From Chitinophagales bacterium (GTDB taxonomy: Bacteria > Bacteroidota > Bacteroidia > Chitinophagales > UBA2359): a stretch of 6,068 nt of DNA. The stretch lies in assembly GCA_020629335.1 (NCBI GenBank), contig JAHDDN010000339.1, positions 1-6,068 of the forward strand. Reading direction: 5' to 3'. The notes under the pieces were generated by a model, which was not told where the DNA came from, searched no databases, and worked only from the letters and a program-made list of their open reading frames with translations. Below are positions 5,901 to 6,068 of the stretch, one piece after another. Numbering within the stretch: the stretch's first letter is position 1; every line of letters begins with the position of its first letter. A program made the position numbers and the translations under genes.

Positions 5901-6068
5901 CGCAAGATACAAAGGGTAAGCTTAGACCATCATAATCATTACTTACTGTTAAGTTTGAGTTGTCAGTACAAGCTTCTTGTGCGCTGCTTATTAGAGCTGC
6001 TTGGGTAGTACTTAACCATGCATTAATTTCATCAGTAAAGTCACTATCACATTCTAATACTAAATCGC
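2953..6068 (-). CDS. Giant T9SS-secreted surface protein with HYR and SprB-like repeats, 5' end outside window
   Basis: This is the C-terminal 1037 residues of a very large extracellular protein; the N-terminus and signal peptide lie beyond base 6068. The frame is open through the edge, so the GTG at 5878-5880 is an internal valine and not a start. Counting from the edge: two 97-residue repeats (1-194, each starting DLVLECD and holding AWLSTT and DECxL); a spacer domain with VDACGNTS (about 250-258); three 80-residue repeats (273-512, with ASDIDNGSTDNC in each); a HYR-like domain (about 512-581); two SprB-like repeats (about 583-660 and 664-750); two further SprB/PKD-like modules (about 757-842 and 877-925); and a T9SS type A sorting domain (about 951-1037, LNIYPNTF to KFIFVK). 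Regular cysteines and aspartates suggest disulfides and calcium binding. The T9SS would carry it across the outer membrane and remove or exchange the sorting domain. A role in adhesion, gliding or matrix building is plausible but not shown. The sorting motif has YPNTF where YPNPF is usual. Confidence 0.93.
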   Translation of the reverse strand, partial: DLVLECDSDFTDEINAWLSTTQAALISSAQEACTDNSNLTVSNDYDGLSLPFVSCDASTGLAVIFTIEDECELSSTCTANIIIQDTVAPEIDCTVASDLVLECDGDYAAEITAWLSTTEMAILSSADDACFGNDILEITNNYDGLSIPELSCDQTSGFAVTFTVSDECDLFSTCVVNIIIDDEIPPTWVEAQGTLDQVFGCDAPVITPNVPTPTDICVGVADITINVVSDITTPGSNPLAFVREITYEAVDACGNTSVPYLVTIEVGDDVLPVCMAQDIEVFLDASGQAVITASDIDNGSTDNCGIASLAIDMDTFDCSNVGENDVILTVTDLFGNESECPSTVTVTDNQAPVCMAQDIEVFLDASGQVIIAASDIDNGSTDNCGIASLAIDIDTFDCSNVGENDVILTVTDLFGNSSGCPSTVTVTDNSAPDCVTQNITVELDDTGNVSIIASDIDNGSTDNCSIASLAIDTDSFDCTNVGPNTVALTLTDTNGNSSTCDAIVNVEDNEAPTLLTCPSDIESCSPGVTYELPTFSDNCGANIVMNNNPPGTVFPIGDTDVAIVISDDAGNMVTCEFTVTYNPLEMEVILSDYNGFGVRCAGDANGTATANITNGAGPFGFQWSDGQTTAIATGLSAGIYTVTVTNSLACTVSETVVITEPLAYDIDIEINNVECPGGEQGDLGSAEVFVEGGVPPYNYIWSTGGPVPVFISGGNASNIGGLTAGLYQVEIADANNCETKIDFEITEPDPFVWTEVGANIFEGMNGQILPFYYNTHQVFIGGGQPPYEVNMDHTGYVNWAILESPDPDYQTLVTINYADNAEWVFSITDANGCQINDVVFTNDIGYGGDNPSVSDQGNILDIDDVDIMGEHQVNSFDGNIDITVVGGSGGPYTYEWTGPNGFTANTEDVAALESGSYTVIVTSADGQVTQGFYWVPLDRNGGRLKSASESISLNIYPNTFSDHSTIEFSLENADEVNLQIIDVKGALVANIFNDHLEEGVYRQTLNPSNIGLSNGTYFCLLTSKSGYHKVVKFIFVK
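2956..3216 (-). other. T9SS type A C-terminal sorting domain
   Basis: The last 85 or so residues of the surface protein form the sorting domain recognised by the type IX machinery. Seen are LNIYPNTFSD, the strand STIEFSL, the VNLQIIDVKGALV block, LEEGVYRQTL, LSNGTYFCLL and the basic-hydrophobic end HKVVKFIFVK. These match the order of blocks in TIGR04183-type domains. The linker before it (LKSASES) is the likely processing region. Confidence 0.9.
4531..5250 (-). repeat. Three tandem 240-bp coding repeats (80 residues each)
   Basis: Units lie at 5250-5011, 5010-4771 and 4770-4531. Each encodes a module with ASDIDNGSTDNC, SLAID, FDC and NVG, ending D-N-x-A-P. The first two are nearly identical in DNA: 4823-4887 equals 5063-5127 (65 bp), and 4889-4923 equals 5129-5163. 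The third has diverged clearly. This points to a recent duplication of the first two, or gene conversion between them. Confidence 0.92.
5485..6066 (-). repeat. Two tandem 291-bp coding repeats (97 residues each)
   Basis: The first unit runs 6066-5776 and the second 5775-5485. Both encode DLVLECD, AWLSTT, SSA, YDGLS, a C-D pair, DECxL and a C-x-x-N-I-I-I end. They are similar but not identical in DNA (for example TCACATTCTAATACTAAATC is shared). Since the first unit starts at the window edge, more copies may lie beyond it. Confidence 0.85.

Overview
The window looks like part of a chromosome from an AT-rich member of the Bacteroidota. The reasons are a giant repeat protein ending in a type IX secretion (T9SS) sorting domain, intergenic promoters of the Bacteroidota type (TTTG, about 20 nt, TAnnTTTG-like), and little sign of Shine-Dalgarno sites. 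I cannot assign a genus. Every supported gene lies on the minus strand, so transcription runs from high to low coordinates.

Layout in transcription order: (1) 6068 to 2953 is the 3' part of a very large secreted surface protein, cut by the window edge. It has two 97-residue repeats, three 80-residue repeats, a HYR-like domain, SprB-like repeats and a T9SS C-terminal domain, and is closed by a strong intrinsic terminator at 2897-2932. (2) 2412-2952 is about 540 bp without a credible gene. It holds that terminator, a GC-rich structured element (2515-2663) and a promoter (2459-2490). (3) 2411 to 1563 is a probable two-gene operon: a DoxX-like four-helix membrane protein, then a divergent class I inorganic pyrophosphatase-like protein. 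(4) 1514 to 1091 is a small two-helix membrane protein gene split by a 158-bp palindromic, MITE-like insertion flanked by TA. Removing the insertion and one TA restores an 87-codon reading frame exactly. (5) 974 to 218 is a probable two-gene operon: a 60-residue membrane protein, then a uracil-DNA glycosylase superfamily protein of the GQAPG type. It is preceded by a promoter that shares a 30-nt pattern with the doxX-like promoter. (6) 1-217 holds an unassigned open frame and one side of a palindromic repeat at the left edge.

No dedicated multi-gene system (defence, secondary metabolism, CRISPR) is visible. The most notable features are the precise MITE-type disruption, the shared promoter block, the GC-rich intergenic element, and the recent tandem duplication in the surface protein.
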